Assembly (NCBI RefSeq): GCF_900113735.1 | Contig: NZ_FOQM01000007.1 | Coordinates: 180,001 to 244,000, forward strand | Length of the DNA: 64,000 nt | Source of the DNA: Bradyrhizobium sp. Gha | Lineage (GTDB): Bacteria; Pseudomonadota; Alphaproteobacteria; Rhizobiales; Xanthobacteraceae | Direction: 5' to 3' | Part shown: one piece after another, positions 25,455-33,947 of the stretch | Position numbering within the stretch: position 1 is the stretch's first letter | Layout of the letters: every line of letters begins with the position of its first letter | The notes under the pieces: model-generated | What the model was told of the DNA's origin: nothing | The model's input: only the letters and a program-made list of their open reading frames with translations | The model's database searches: none | Program-made: the position numbers and the translations under genes

Positions 25455-26795
25455 TCAGGATTGCGCGCCTTCCGTCTCGAGGCGCTTCGGGTCGGCGCGG
25501 AAATCCAGCAACAGGATCCAGTAGCCAAGGAGGGCAATGATGAGCAGGATGAAGCTGCCCTCGAATGCCATTCCCAAGAGCGAGATCACGGCCGGAAAGG
25601 CGAGGCCGACGACGAGAAATGCGGCGAGTGCCAGGGCCGGAAGATCGACGACGAGTATCGCTGCGTAAAGCGCGAGCTCGAAATAGGCATATTCCTTCAG
25701 GCGCGGCGAGCAAAGATAAAGCGCAAACATCGCGAGCACGGTGATACGCATGGCCGTGCGGGGATGATCGATCAGCCCGCGATCCAGTCGCGCCAGCAGC
25801 GATCCGCCTTGCCGCGCCGGTGGGCCGTCGACCAGGCGCAGGACGGACGCGACGAAGGGGACAAGCACGAGAGCGGATGCAAACAGCGCGTAGAGCGCGA
25901 ATGCCGCTGCCTTGCCGCCGCCAAGGCCGGCATGATCCATGAGGTCCCGCGCAAGCAGCAACAAGGATGGATTGATCTCGAAGAGATCGACCACGTGCTG
26001 GTCGGGAATCCGTCCCGCCATTGCAAGCTGCCAGCTCGCGAACAGATCGGGGTACAGCTGACGCGAAATGAGGATCGGTAATGCGAAACCGAAAGCGGCC
26101 ACCGCGACCAACGCAAGCTTCGGACCACGCCGCAGCGGCAGGAAATAGAGCGCGGCCAACACGGGCAAGAACACCAGCTTGAACGAGGTCACGAGACCGA
26201 GCAACGCAGCGCCGGCGAGCCGCACGCGATAGCTCGGATCCCGCGTCGCTCCGGCAGCACAGGGACGAAGCAAAAGCTGCAACGCGATCGCCGTAAGCAG
26301 GCCACTCAGAATCGCGAAATTTCCCGTCGCTTGCACCCATTCGTAACCGATGAATGCGCCGAGCGCGCAGAGCACCCTGAGTGCAACATCCCGCGCGCTC
26401 AGACGCGTCCGGCCAACAGTCTGACCAAGACCTGGCAAGAGCCACGCGCAGAGCGCGGCAAGCGCAAGAAACAGGCTCCTGTAGTGAGCGACGAAAAAGC
26501 CGCCCGCGCAGAGCGGACGGAAAACGTCCAGCGTCACCGGCAGGTAGGGATAGGACAGCTTGGTGCCCTTCAGATTCTTGACGAAGTACGGATCCAGCCC
26601 GTCGACATGCGCATCGACCGCCGCGCAATTGACGCGAATATCCCAGCCGTATTTGACATCCAGCGCAGCGTCGCCGGCGAGATTGGCGAACACCAGGAAC
26701 GCGACCAGGCCGACGAGACAGGCAAGCCAAGTCTTCCGCCATGCCGTCTTCTCGGATGACCGCATCCATCGTGTGGGACTGGTGATATCGGACAC
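25455..26795 (-). CDS. GT87-like (DUF2029) membrane glycosyltransferase
   Basis: 446 residues with about ten transmembrane segments. The loop after the first span has the family pattern WDIRVNCAAVDAHVDGLDPYF, where an Asp near the membrane is thought to be catalytic, followed by YPYLPVTLDVFRPL. That is the DUF2029/GT87 signature seen in polyprenol-phosphate mannosyltransferases. The likely role is transfer of a sugar from a lipid carrier on the periplasmic face. Acceptor unknown. The start could also be Met11. Divergent from another polytopic gene 323 bp away. Confidence 0.8.
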   Translation of the reverse strand: MSDITSPTRWMRSSEKTAWRKTWLACLVGLVAFLVFANLAGDAALDVKYGWDIRVNCAAVDAHVDGLDPYFVKNLKGTKLSYPYLPVTLDVFRPLCAGGFFVAHYRSLFLALAALCAWLLPGLGQTVGRTRLSARDVALRVLCALGAFIGYEWVQATGNFAILSGLLTAIALQLLLRPCAAGATRDPSYRVRLAGAALLGLVTSFKLVFLPVLAALYFLPLRRGPKLALVAVAAFGFALPILISRQLYPDLFASWQLAMAGRIPDQHVVDLFEINPSLLLLARDLMDHAGLGGGKAAAFALYALFASALVLVPFVASVLRLVDGPPARQGGSLLARLDRGLIDHPRTAMRITVLAMFALYLCSPRLKEYAYFELALYAAILVVDLPALALAAFLVVGLAFPAVISLLGMAFEGSFILLIIALLGYWILLLDFRADPKRLETEGAQS

Positions 26796-27118
26796 TTTTG
26801 ATGCTTGCCTTAATGGCCTGATTCCGCCGACGCCCCGGGTGGCGCCCCTCCGGGCACAATGGCCGGGATCAATTGCGGATTCATCTCACCGACGTGCGGT
26901 CCTGCGCCTATGGTGAATCGACCGTTGCCAACCTGCGAGGCCCAGCGGAAATCATGAACCAATGACCGTTGTTTCCGCCGTGGAACCGCGTTGCCGCAGC
27001 TTCGGTTTACACAACTTTAGATTATTGCACTCTACAGCGTAACGAGTCTGCTTCCGGACGAGCAGGCCCAAAAGCATCGCAGACCTTTGACTGTCCGTTT
27101 CCACCGTAAGGGACTGAG
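26796..27118. other. divergent intergenic region with no gene
   Basis: 323 bases between two divergent membrane-protein genes. It contains GC-rich inverted segments (CCCGGG/CCCTCCGGG near 26840), a CGGAAA...TTTCCG pair (about 26946-26975) and an AT-rich stretch (ACAACTTTAGATTATTGC, about 27012-27029) that may hold the promoter of the rightward gene. No frame has protein-like composition. Confidence 0.4.
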
Positions 27119-28609
27119 ATGGATGCGCGCGCGAGCTGGAGCAGCTCCAGGCCAGACGGCAGCTCCGGCACAATCCCGTCCAGGCCAACCTTCGGAACCT
27201 ATGCGTTCCTGATCACCTTTGCCTGTGCCTTTTACCTGTCCAATGCACCGCTCCTGCTTGGTCATTATGACCTGGGATGGCACCTCGCCGCCGGAGACTT
27301 GATCCGAGCACATGCGGCCATTCCCTTCCAGGATCCCTGGTCGTTCACCCTCGGCGACAAGCAGTGGTTCAATCTCTCCTGGCTTTGGGACGTGATCGCC
27401 AGCCGCCTGGTGCAATCCACCGGCCTGACGGGTCTTGTTCTGCTTGTGGTGGCGTGCGGCGGAATGATCGTCGGATGTCTTGCATCCGCCTGCCTGGGCC
27501 GCGGAGCTTCTGCGATCTCGGTTTGCATCGCCGTCTTCGCTGCGGGCCTGCTCTATCCCGCTTATGAGGCGGCCCCCAACATCTATCTCGCCGCTTCGCC
27601 CAACGTCGCGACGATGCTGTTCTGCGTGGTCTTCTACAGGGTGTGCCTCGCGGGAACCAAATGGCTGCTGTTGCTGCCCGCGATGATGGTGCTTTGGGTG
27701 AATTTGCACGGCGGCTTCCTGATCGGATTCCTCGTCATCGGCGTGTTCTGCGGCACCGCTGTGCTTCAGCAGGATTGGCCGCGCTGCAAGGGATATGGCC
27801 TTGCGGGACTAGGCTGCGCGGCCGCAGTGCTCGTCAATCCGCTGGGCTGGCGCATCCATGACGGCGTGACGGCGACGATGGGCCACTTCGTGCAGGCCAA
27901 CATCGGCGAATGGCTGCCCTACTCCCACAACGTTGAAATGCCCGGAAGCATCCCGGGCATGATCTACATGGCAACATTTGTAGCGCTCGAGGTGTATCGC
28001 GGGCGGCAGACTCCCATTCCCTTGCAGTCGAGGCTGCTCGCCTGGCTCTTCCTCCTGCTGGGGTTCTATCAATTCAGATACATGTCCTTCTTCTTCCTGT
28101 TTTCTGCACTCCCGCTGGCCCTCCACATCGATCAGTTGCTTCCAGGAAGCCCGCCAGCGCGCGAGATTCAGAAATCACTGCTGATTGCGGGCCTGACCGG
28201 GGCGCTGGCGCTGCCGATGATCTTCCTGCATGTGGCGCCGGAGCTCGAACTTCCGCAAATGGTCTCGGAACAGGATGCCGACTACCTCAAGGCGCACCTC
28301 CCTCATGCGCGACTCCTGAACCACTGGAACGCTGGCGGGCTGCTGATCTATTACACCCGCGGCGCGGTGCCCCTGTTCGTCGACGGTCGGGCGGCGACGG
28401 CCTATCCCGACGATCTGCTGCGTGACTATTTCAAGCTGGTTCGAGAAGACATCGACGAGACGGCCTGGGACACCATCATCGACAAATATCGGATCGACGC
28501 GGTGCTCTGGGTGAAGGATCACAAGCAGCTGCGCCAGTTCCTGGTGGAAAGACGGGGCTGGCGCGAAGACTATGCGGGCCAGTATGAGAGCGTTTACGTC
28601 AAGCCGTAG
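27119..28609 (+). CDS. polytopic membrane protein (glycosyltransferase-C-like), unknown
   Basis: 496 residues: a short Ser-rich N-terminus, about ten hydrophobic segments (28-340) and a soluble C-terminal domain of about 130 residues (HLPHARLLNHWNAGGLLIYY, VPLFVDGRAATAYPDDLL). The first periplasmic loop is acidic and His-containing (LLLGHYDLGWHLAAGD), as in GT-C enzymes. C-terminal domains of this style occur in uncharacterised bacterial membrane proteins thought to process surface glycans. No substrate can be named. ATG at 27119 follows AAGGGACTGAG. It is flanked by other membrane proteins of this general type. Confidence 0.75.
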   Translation: MDARASWSSSRPDGSSGTIPSRPTFGTYAFLITFACAFYLSNAPLLLGHYDLGWHLAAGDLIRAHAAIPFQDPWSFTLGDKQWFNLSWLWDVIASRLVQSTGLTGLVLLVVACGGMIVGCLASACLGRGASAISVCIAVFAAGLLYPAYEAAPNIYLAASPNVATMLFCVVFYRVCLAGTKWLLLLPAMMVLWVNLHGGFLIGFLVIGVFCGTAVLQQDWPRCKGYGLAGLGCAAAVLVNPLGWRIHDGVTATMGHFVQANIGEWLPYSHNVEMPGSIPGMIYMATFVALEVYRGRQTPIPLQSRLLAWLFLLLGFYQFRYMSFFFLFSALPLALHIDQLLPGSPPAREIQKSLLIAGLTGALALPMIFLHVAPELELPQMVSEQDADYLKAHLPHARLLNHWNAGGLLIYYTRGAVPLFVDGRAATAYPDDLLRDYFKLVREDIDETAWDTIIDKYRIDAVLWVKDHKQLRQFLVERRGWREDYAGQYESVYVKP

Positions 28610-28730
28610 CTGGGCTGAGCTCAACCGCTTCCATCGGCTATGTCTTCACCATTTGTTGTCCGTCCGGAGCCCCGCCGGACAGCCATCCCAAAACATGGGT
28701 TGTGCGATGCAGCACGGGCTTTAGATATGC

Positions 28731-28746
28731 CCTCTGAAATCAGAGG
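28731..28746 (+). promoter_or_regulatory. palindrome overlapping the ribosome binding site of the Bcr/CflA gene
   Basis: CCTCTGAAATCAGAGG is a perfect palindrome. As RNA it folds to a 6-bp stem with loop AAAT, and its right arm contains the GAGG of the ribosome binding site for the TTG start at 28755. It could be a MarR/TetR-type operator or a translation switch. Confidence 0.4.
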
Positions 28747-28754
28747 TGAGCTGC

Positions 28755-30005
28755 TTGTCCGACGTCAATGCCGACGATTGGGTGTCCGCCGGACACCGCC
28801 CCATGGGTTTTCCCGAATTCGTCATCGTGATCGCGTCCATCATGGCGCTGAATCCGCTTGCGATGGACATGATGCTGCCGGCGCTGCCCAATATCGGGGC
28901 GGCCTTCGACATTCCCAATGCCAACCATCTCCAGCTCGTGCTGTCGACCTTCCTGATCGGCTTCGGCGCGGGGCAGTTCGTCATGGGCCCGCTGTCGGAC
29001 CGGTTCGGGCGACGGCCGGTGCTGCTCGGCGGCATGGCAGTCTACGTGGTCGCAAGCGTGCTGGCGGTCGCGGCGCCCTCGTTCGAGACCCTGCTGCTCG
29101 CCCGTGCGCTGCAGGGCCTGGGCACCTCGGCAACGCGCGTGATCGCGACCTCGATCGTGCGCGACTGCTATGCCGGACGTCGCATGGCAAGCGTGATGTC
29201 GCTTGCGATGATGGTGTTCATTGCCGTGCCTGTGATCGCGCCCTCGTTCGGACAGGCGGTGCTGCTGGTCACGCCATGGCGCGGCATCTTCCTCGTGCTG
29301 ATGCTCTACGGCTTGCTCGCACTGGCATGGAGCGTGCTGCGGCTGCCTGAAACCCTTCCCCCACGGGAACGCCGGTCGCTCGCGCCCGCCGACGTGCTCT
29401 CGGCCTTCCGGCAGACCGTCACCCACCGCCAGACCATCGGCTATGCAACCGCGGCCGGCTGCGTCATCGGCGCGCTGTTCGCCTACGTCTTCTCGGCGCA
29501 GCAGGTGTTCACCGGCATCTATCATCTCGGTCACTATTTCCCGCTCGCCTTTGCCGCGATCGCGGCTGGCACCGCGCTTGCCGGCTTCATCAATGCAAAG
29601 CTGGTCGGGCGGCTCGGCATGCGCGTGATCTCGCATGGCGCGCTGACGCTCTACACTCTGGTCGCGGCCGCAATGCTGCTGACTGAAATCCTCGGCATCT
29701 TGCCGTTGTCCCTGTTCATGGTGCTGTCGGCCCTGATGATGTTCTCGTTCGGCATGATGGTCGCCAATTTCACTGCGCTCGCGATGGAGCCGCAGGGTCA
29801 CATCGCCGGCACCGCCTCCTCGCTCTACGGTTCGATCACCACGCTGATCGGCATCGTGGTCGGAACGGCGATCGGCCAGAGCTTCGACGGCACGCTGCTG
29901 CCGTTCTCGGTCGGCTTCTTCCTATCGACGCTTGCCGCGGTCGCGATCGTGCTGGTGGTGGAGAAGGGGCGGCTGTTCAAGCCGCAGCACCGCCCCATCG
30001 TGTGA
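28755..30005 (+). CDS. Bcr/CflA-type multidrug efflux MFS transporter
   Basis: About 416 residues with 12 predicted spans. The MFS A-motif GPLSDRFGRRPVLLGG follows helix 2 and ALQGLGTSATRVIATSIVRD is the Bcr/CflA helix-4/5 region. Members export drugs such as bicyclomycin or chloramphenicol by proton antiport. I prefer the TTG at 28755 because AGAGGTGAG sits 4-6 nt before it. The GTG at 28746 lies inside that ribosome binding site and has none of its own. The palindrome at 28731-28746 may control its translation or transcription. Convergent with the glycosyltransferase gene ending at 30212. Confidence 0.88.
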   Translation: MSDVNADDWVSAGHRPMGFPEFVIVIASIMALNPLAMDMMLPALPNIGAAFDIPNANHLQLVLSTFLIGFGAGQFVMGPLSDRFGRRPVLLGGMAVYVVASVLAVAAPSFETLLLARALQGLGTSATRVIATSIVRDCYAGRRMASVMSLAMMVFIAVPVIAPSFGQAVLLVTPWRGIFLVLMLYGLLALAWSVLRLPETLPPRERRSLAPADVLSAFRQTVTHRQTIGYATAAGCVIGALFAYVFSAQQVFTGIYHLGHYFPLAFAAIAAGTALAGFINAKLVGRLGMRVISHGALTLYTLVAAAMLLTEILGILPLSLFMVLSALMMFSFGMMVANFTALAMEPQGHIAGTASSLYGSITTLIGIVVGTAIGQSFDGTLLPFSVGFFLSTLAAVAIVLVVEKGRLFKPQHRPIV

Positions 30006-30211
30006 GGAACTTCGTGCGCCGATCGATGTTGTCCTGCAGCAATTCGAGAGGCGGCTTCACATGGAATTGGAACAGCGCGACGAACGTCACGAGTCGAACC
30101 CGCAGCGCACCGAACCTGTGGCGAGGCGCGCCGAACAAGCGGCGGTCAACCCGCCTTTTGCGAGCGAAGGTCTCGAGCGGGTCCGCGACAGCCATTGCTG
30201 AGAGACAGGCT

Positions 30212-31798
30212 CTAATTAAGGCTGCGCTTGCTGGCACTGAGGTCCTGCGCGGCACTCTCGGGTGATGCGTCGGGCGGCACCATCAGCACAATGACATTAC
30301 GCTTCACCCCGGACCGGCCCCAAAGTGAGGCCTGTACGGTAAATTCGCGCCTGACAGAATTGCCGGCGCGTGAGGACACGGAGTCCATCCAGCGGCTGCA
30401 ATCGTCCTGGCCCTCGAAACAGAGTGCGGCCCAACCGCGACCGAGCGTGGCCTTGCGCGGCAGTCCCCAATCATATTGATGCGCGAACGGCCGTGCATAA
30501 TGCGGATGATCCGGACTGTAGAAGGCCGTGGCGAAAGCAAGTGAATCGTCGCCGCTGACCGCACTGAGGGGCTCGCCCGTCAGTTCGTGCCATTGCCGGG
30601 TGAGCTCGCTTGCGGCTTGCGCGTAAAAATTCCGCCCCTCCTCGTAACCGTGGATATTGCGATAGACGGCGTGGATGGGTGCTGCGACCAGGACCGCGAC
30701 GAGCGCGACGCCTGCCGCAATGACCGTGACGTTGACCGTGTAGAAGCGCTCCACCTGAAAGCGGGCGCCGCAAACGATCAGCACGACGAACAGGAACAAT
30801 CCCTGCAAGGCCCACAGCGAGGGCAGATCCGTGCCCATCGCAAGCGATGTCAGGATCGGCAGGATGATGGTTCCGATGGCGACATAGAACAGAAGCCAAA
30901 GGCCCGGGCTCATCGCGGCGAAGTCAGCCGGAAGCTGTCTGAGCCGCGAGCCCGCGATGAACACCCAGATGACGGCGGCGACGCTGATGGCCGCAATGAG
31001 GCCCAGCAGAAAGTTCTTCACGTCGCCGAGCGAGCTCACGGTATCGCCATTGGCATGGGCCAGCGCGTAGCTGAAGGTCGACGCGCCGGTGGTCGCGAGC
31101 CAATAGATGTGCGGCGACAGCACCGCAAGCCCAGTTGCGGCCGAAATCCAGGGTGAGGCCGAGCTGAAATAGGCGCGACGCGCCGGATGCGCGAGCGCGG
31201 CGAATCCAAAGCTCGCCACCAGGAAGACCGAATAGTATTTTCCGACCATGGCGAGCGCCGCGGTGCATCCGGCCGCAATCGCCCATCCCGCATGGCGAGT
31301 CTCGAAGGCGCGCAGGAAGCACCACGTGGCAAGCGGCCAGACCGCGAGCAGCACGGTGTTGGCATTGAATCGCTGGGCGTGGAACTGATAGACCGGCGTC
31401 AGCATCAGAAGCAGCAGCACCAGGATGCGCTTGTGCCCGGTGACGAATTGCCGCGCCACGCAATCGACGAAGAACAGCGCGAGCCCCGCATTGACCATCG
31501 CCATGAGCTGCAGCGAGAAATCGCTGAGCGGGAACAGGAAGGTCCAGCTTGCTGCGGCCCAGCCCATCAAAGGCGGATGCTTGTGATAGCCGAAGGCGAA
31601 ATTGCGTCCCAGCGTCCAGGCCTCGAGCGTATCAGGGTGCAGGCCGCCGCCGGCATAGGCGACGGCGAGATACAGAGTCCAAACCGCAACGAAGCTCGCA
31701 ATCAGAAGCGGCACGGCCCAGCCCGCCTCCACGCCGTCGAGCCAGCGCAGCAGCGGACGGCGCCAGCGGGCCGGCGCGCGGTCCGACCGCTCGGCCAT
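30212..31798 (-). CDS. GT39-family (ArnT/PMT-like) membrane glycosyltransferase
   Basis: About 528 residues from ATG 31798. Around ten N-terminal spans are followed by a soluble C-terminal domain (from about 360). The first periplasmic loop has DTLEAWTLGRNFAFGYHKHP, the family pattern with acidic residue and conserved KHPP. It should transfer a sugar from undecaprenyl phosphate to a lipid or protein outside the inner membrane, as ArnT does with aminoarabinose. The frame continues to an ATG at 31870, but that has no ribosome binding site, while AGGCG precedes 31798. The acceptor is unknown. Regions 30006-30211 and 31799-31950 hold no other gene. Confidence 0.85.
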   Translation of the reverse strand: MAERSDRAPARWRRPLLRWLDGVEAGWAVPLLIASFVAVWTLYLAVAYAGGGLHPDTLEAWTLGRNFAFGYHKHPPLMGWAAASWTFLFPLSDFSLQLMAMVNAGLALFFVDCVARQFVTGHKRILVLLLLMLTPVYQFHAQRFNANTVLLAVWPLATWCFLRAFETRHAGWAIAAGCTAALAMVGKYYSVFLVASFGFAALAHPARRAYFSSASPWISAATGLAVLSPHIYWLATTGASTFSYALAHANGDTVSSLGDVKNFLLGLIAAISVAAVIWVFIAGSRLRQLPADFAAMSPGLWLLFYVAIGTIILPILTSLAMGTDLPSLWALQGLFLFVVLIVCGARFQVERFYTVNVTVIAAGVALVAVLVAAPIHAVYRNIHGYEEGRNFYAQAASELTRQWHELTGEPLSAVSGDDSLAFATAFYSPDHPHYARPFAHQYDWGLPRKATLGRGWAALCFEGQDDCSRWMDSVSSRAGNSVRREFTVQASLWGRSGVKRNVIVLMVPPDASPESAAQDLSASKRSLN

Positions 31799-31950
31799 CG
31801 CCTGGAATGCGAAATCGACTGGCAACTGCTTCAAATCGACGGGAGGAAAGTCATGTCCGGGGCATACCATCTATTTCAGATCAGAAACAATTAGCAATGA
31901 TTGGAAACTGGAAGCGTTAAAGGCCGCGCCTCGTTTGACGAGACAGCGGC

Positions 31951-31985
31951 AAAAGAAAACGGCGCCGCTGATCACAGCGGCGCCG
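31951..31985 (-). terminator. Rho-independent terminator after the peptide-binding protein gene
   Basis: An 11-bp stem CGGCGCCGCTG / CAGCGGCGCCG with loop TGAT, followed on the minus strand by TTTTCTTTT. It lies 85 bp after the stop of the gene at 32070. Confidence 0.85.
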
Positions 31986-32025
31986 CGGATATCAGAGAGG
32001 AAAGGTGCAGACGCACCGTTCCGTC

Positions 32026-32073
32026 GTCCGACTTTCCTTAGTTCCGACTTTCCTTAGTTCCGACTTGCCTTAC
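32026..32073. repeat. three tandem 16-bp units at the 3' end of a gene
   Basis: TTCCGACTTTCCTTAG repeated: unit 1 (one mismatch) 32026-32041, unit 2 32042-32057, unit 3 (two mismatches) 32058-32073. The third covers the stop codon of the binding-protein gene, so the array probably grew by slippage from the gene's own 3' end. Confidence 0.7.
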
Positions 32074-33680
32074 TCCGATTTCTCGATGTTCCAGAAGATC
32101 GGGGTCGCCGGGCCGTCGAGCACGCCGGTGAGCGACTTCCGCCACGCGCTCGGCGCCAGGTACTGCCCGAGCGGGATGTAGATCACCTGGTCGTAGGCTT
32201 CCTTCTGGATGTCGGTCGCGATCTTCTTCTGATCGTCGAGCGAGGCCGCGCGGACGAAGTCGTTCTTGAGTTTCTCGATCTTGGCGTCTTCCGCCCAGCC
32301 GAACCAGCCGCCCTTCTTGCCCTGGCCGCCGATCGAGAGATTCGCGATCGGGTTGGACACGTCGGCGCTGACCCAGTTAGTGAAGAACATGTTCCAGCCG
32401 CCCTCCTTCGGCGGCTTCTGGCTGGCTCTGCGGCTCACCACCGTCTGCCAGTCGGTCGCCTGCGCGTCGACCTTGAAGCCGGCCTCGCGGAGCAGCTGCA
32501 CCGCGACCGTCGGCTGCGCCTTCAGCGTCACGACGTCGCCGGGCACCATGACGACAACGGGCGTGCCGTCATAGCCGGACTCGGCGAGCAGCTTCTTGGC
32601 TTCCGCCATGCCGTTGCCCTTGACCAGCGATTCGGAGCCGACCTCGGTCGCGAACGGCGTGTCGCAGATGAAGAAGGCGCCGCAGATCTTGTAGTACTTG
32701 GGATTGCCGACGAGCGCGTCGAGCACGTCCTTCTGGTTCATGGCCAGAAGGGCGGCGCGGCGGATCTTCTGGTTATCGAACGGCGGATAGAGGAAGTTCA
32801 TGCGGCCGAGCGTCTGGTAACCGAACTTGTTCAGCGTCTCGACCTTGAGGTCGGGATTGCCCTCGAGCACCGGCAAGAGATCCCACGGCGGCACTTCCAT
32901 GAAGTCGATGTCGCCGGATTGCAGCGCGTTCACCGCAGTCTGCGAGTCCGGCATGGTGATCCACTCGACCCGGTCTACCTTCACGAGCTTGCCGCCGGCA
33001 GTCCAGCTCGCCGGCTCCTTGCGCGGCACGTAGTCGGTGTTCTTTTCATAGACCGCCTTCACGCCGGGCTGGAATTCACCCTGCACGAACTTGAACGGGC
33101 CCGAGCCGATCTGTTCGGGGATCTGCTTGTCCGGCGGCGTCTCGGCGAGGCGCTTCGGCATCATGAAAGCCACGCGCGAAGAGGGTTTTCCAATGGACTC
33201 CAGCACGAGACCGTAGGGCTCCTTCAGCTTCAGCGTGATGGTCTTGGCGTCGGTCGCCTCGATGCTCGCAGTGAACTGCATCATCTGCTGGCCCATGCCG
33301 TCGACCGCGGCCCAGCGCTTCAGCGAGGCGACGCAATCCTCGGCCGTCACCGGCGTGCCGTCATGCCACTTCAGGCCGTCGCGCAGCGTGAACGTATAGG
33401 TGAGCTTGTCGTCGGAGATCTTCCAGTCCGCCATCTGCGGCTGGATCTTGAAGTTCGAATCCGTCGCGATCAGCGTGTCATACACCATGTAGCCATGATC
33501 ACGCGTGATGTAGGCGGTGGTGAAGATCGGATCGATGATGCGCAAATCCGAATGCATCACCGCGGTGATGGTTTGGCCTGCCGCGAACACCGGCGATGCC
33601 ATCGCCGTTGCGAGCGCGACCACCGACAGTGCAAGGGTGGAGGCGAACGCGCGACGCCCCCGGCGCATCAAGCTCAACAT
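32070..33680 (-). CDS. peptide ABC transporter substrate-binding protein (family 5)
   Basis: 536 residues with a Sec signal peptide (about 10-33, cleavage after VFA). The mature protein is a family-5 solute-binding protein of the DppA/OppA type: GLKWHDGTPVTAEDCVASLK, IGSGPFKFVQGEFQPG and INALQ-like SGDIDFMEVP segments are characteristic. It binds a peptide or peptide-like amide in the periplasm and delivers it to the permeases at 35208-37056. AGGAGA precedes the ATG. It is transcribed away from the rest of the locus, divergent from the M20 peptidase gene, with a dyad at 33736-33756 between them. Confidence 0.9.
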   Translation of the reverse strand: MLSLMRRGRRAFASTLALSVVALATAMASPVFAAGQTITAVMHSDLRIIDPIFTTAYITRDHGYMVYDTLIATDSNFKIQPQMADWKISDDKLTYTFTLRDGLKWHDGTPVTAEDCVASLKRWAAVDGMGQQMMQFTASIEATDAKTITLKLKEPYGLVLESIGKPSSRVAFMMPKRLAETPPDKQIPEQIGSGPFKFVQGEFQPGVKAVYEKNTDYVPRKEPASWTAGGKLVKVDRVEWITMPDSQTAVNALQSGDIDFMEVPPWDLLPVLEGNPDLKVETLNKFGYQTLGRMNFLYPPFDNQKIRRAALLAMNQKDVLDALVGNPKYYKICGAFFICDTPFATEVGSESLVKGNGMAEAKKLLAESGYDGTPVVVMVPGDVVTLKAQPTVAVQLLREAGFKVDAQATDWQTVVSRRASQKPPKEGGWNMFFTNWVSADVSNPIANLSIGGQGKKGGWFGWAEDAKIEKLKNDFVRAASLDDQKKIATDIQKEAYDQVIYIPLGQYLAPSAWRKSLTGVLDGPATPIFWNIEKSE

Positions 33681-33735
33681 AGAAAGTTTCTCCTGACGTG
33701 AAACTGTTCAAAGGCAGGTTAATGATTGAGCATCA

Positions 33736-33756
33736 GGTTCGTTCTTTGGGCGAACC
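33736..33756. promoter_or_regulatory. dyad GGTTCG-N9-CGAACC in a divergent control region
   Basis: A perfect 6-bp inverted repeat 56 bp before the binding-protein start and about 190 bp before the M20 gene. It may be an operator shared by both arms of the peptide locus. No regulator gene is adjacent. The rest of 33681-33947 shows no gene. Confidence 0.35.
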
Positions 33757-33947
33757 AACCTCATGCAATGCCTTTATCTTTCCGAGACTTGCAGACAGTC
33801 TTGAGCGCGTCAATCCGGTTTCAGTGCAAGCCCCGGCGTCGCACGCACGGGCTCCACAAGGATCGGTTTGGCTCTACAACTCTCCCCGCTTGTCCTGCCG
33901 ACGCTGATGCAATGCGCATTCCATCTTCAAGCCTGAGAGACATTCAG

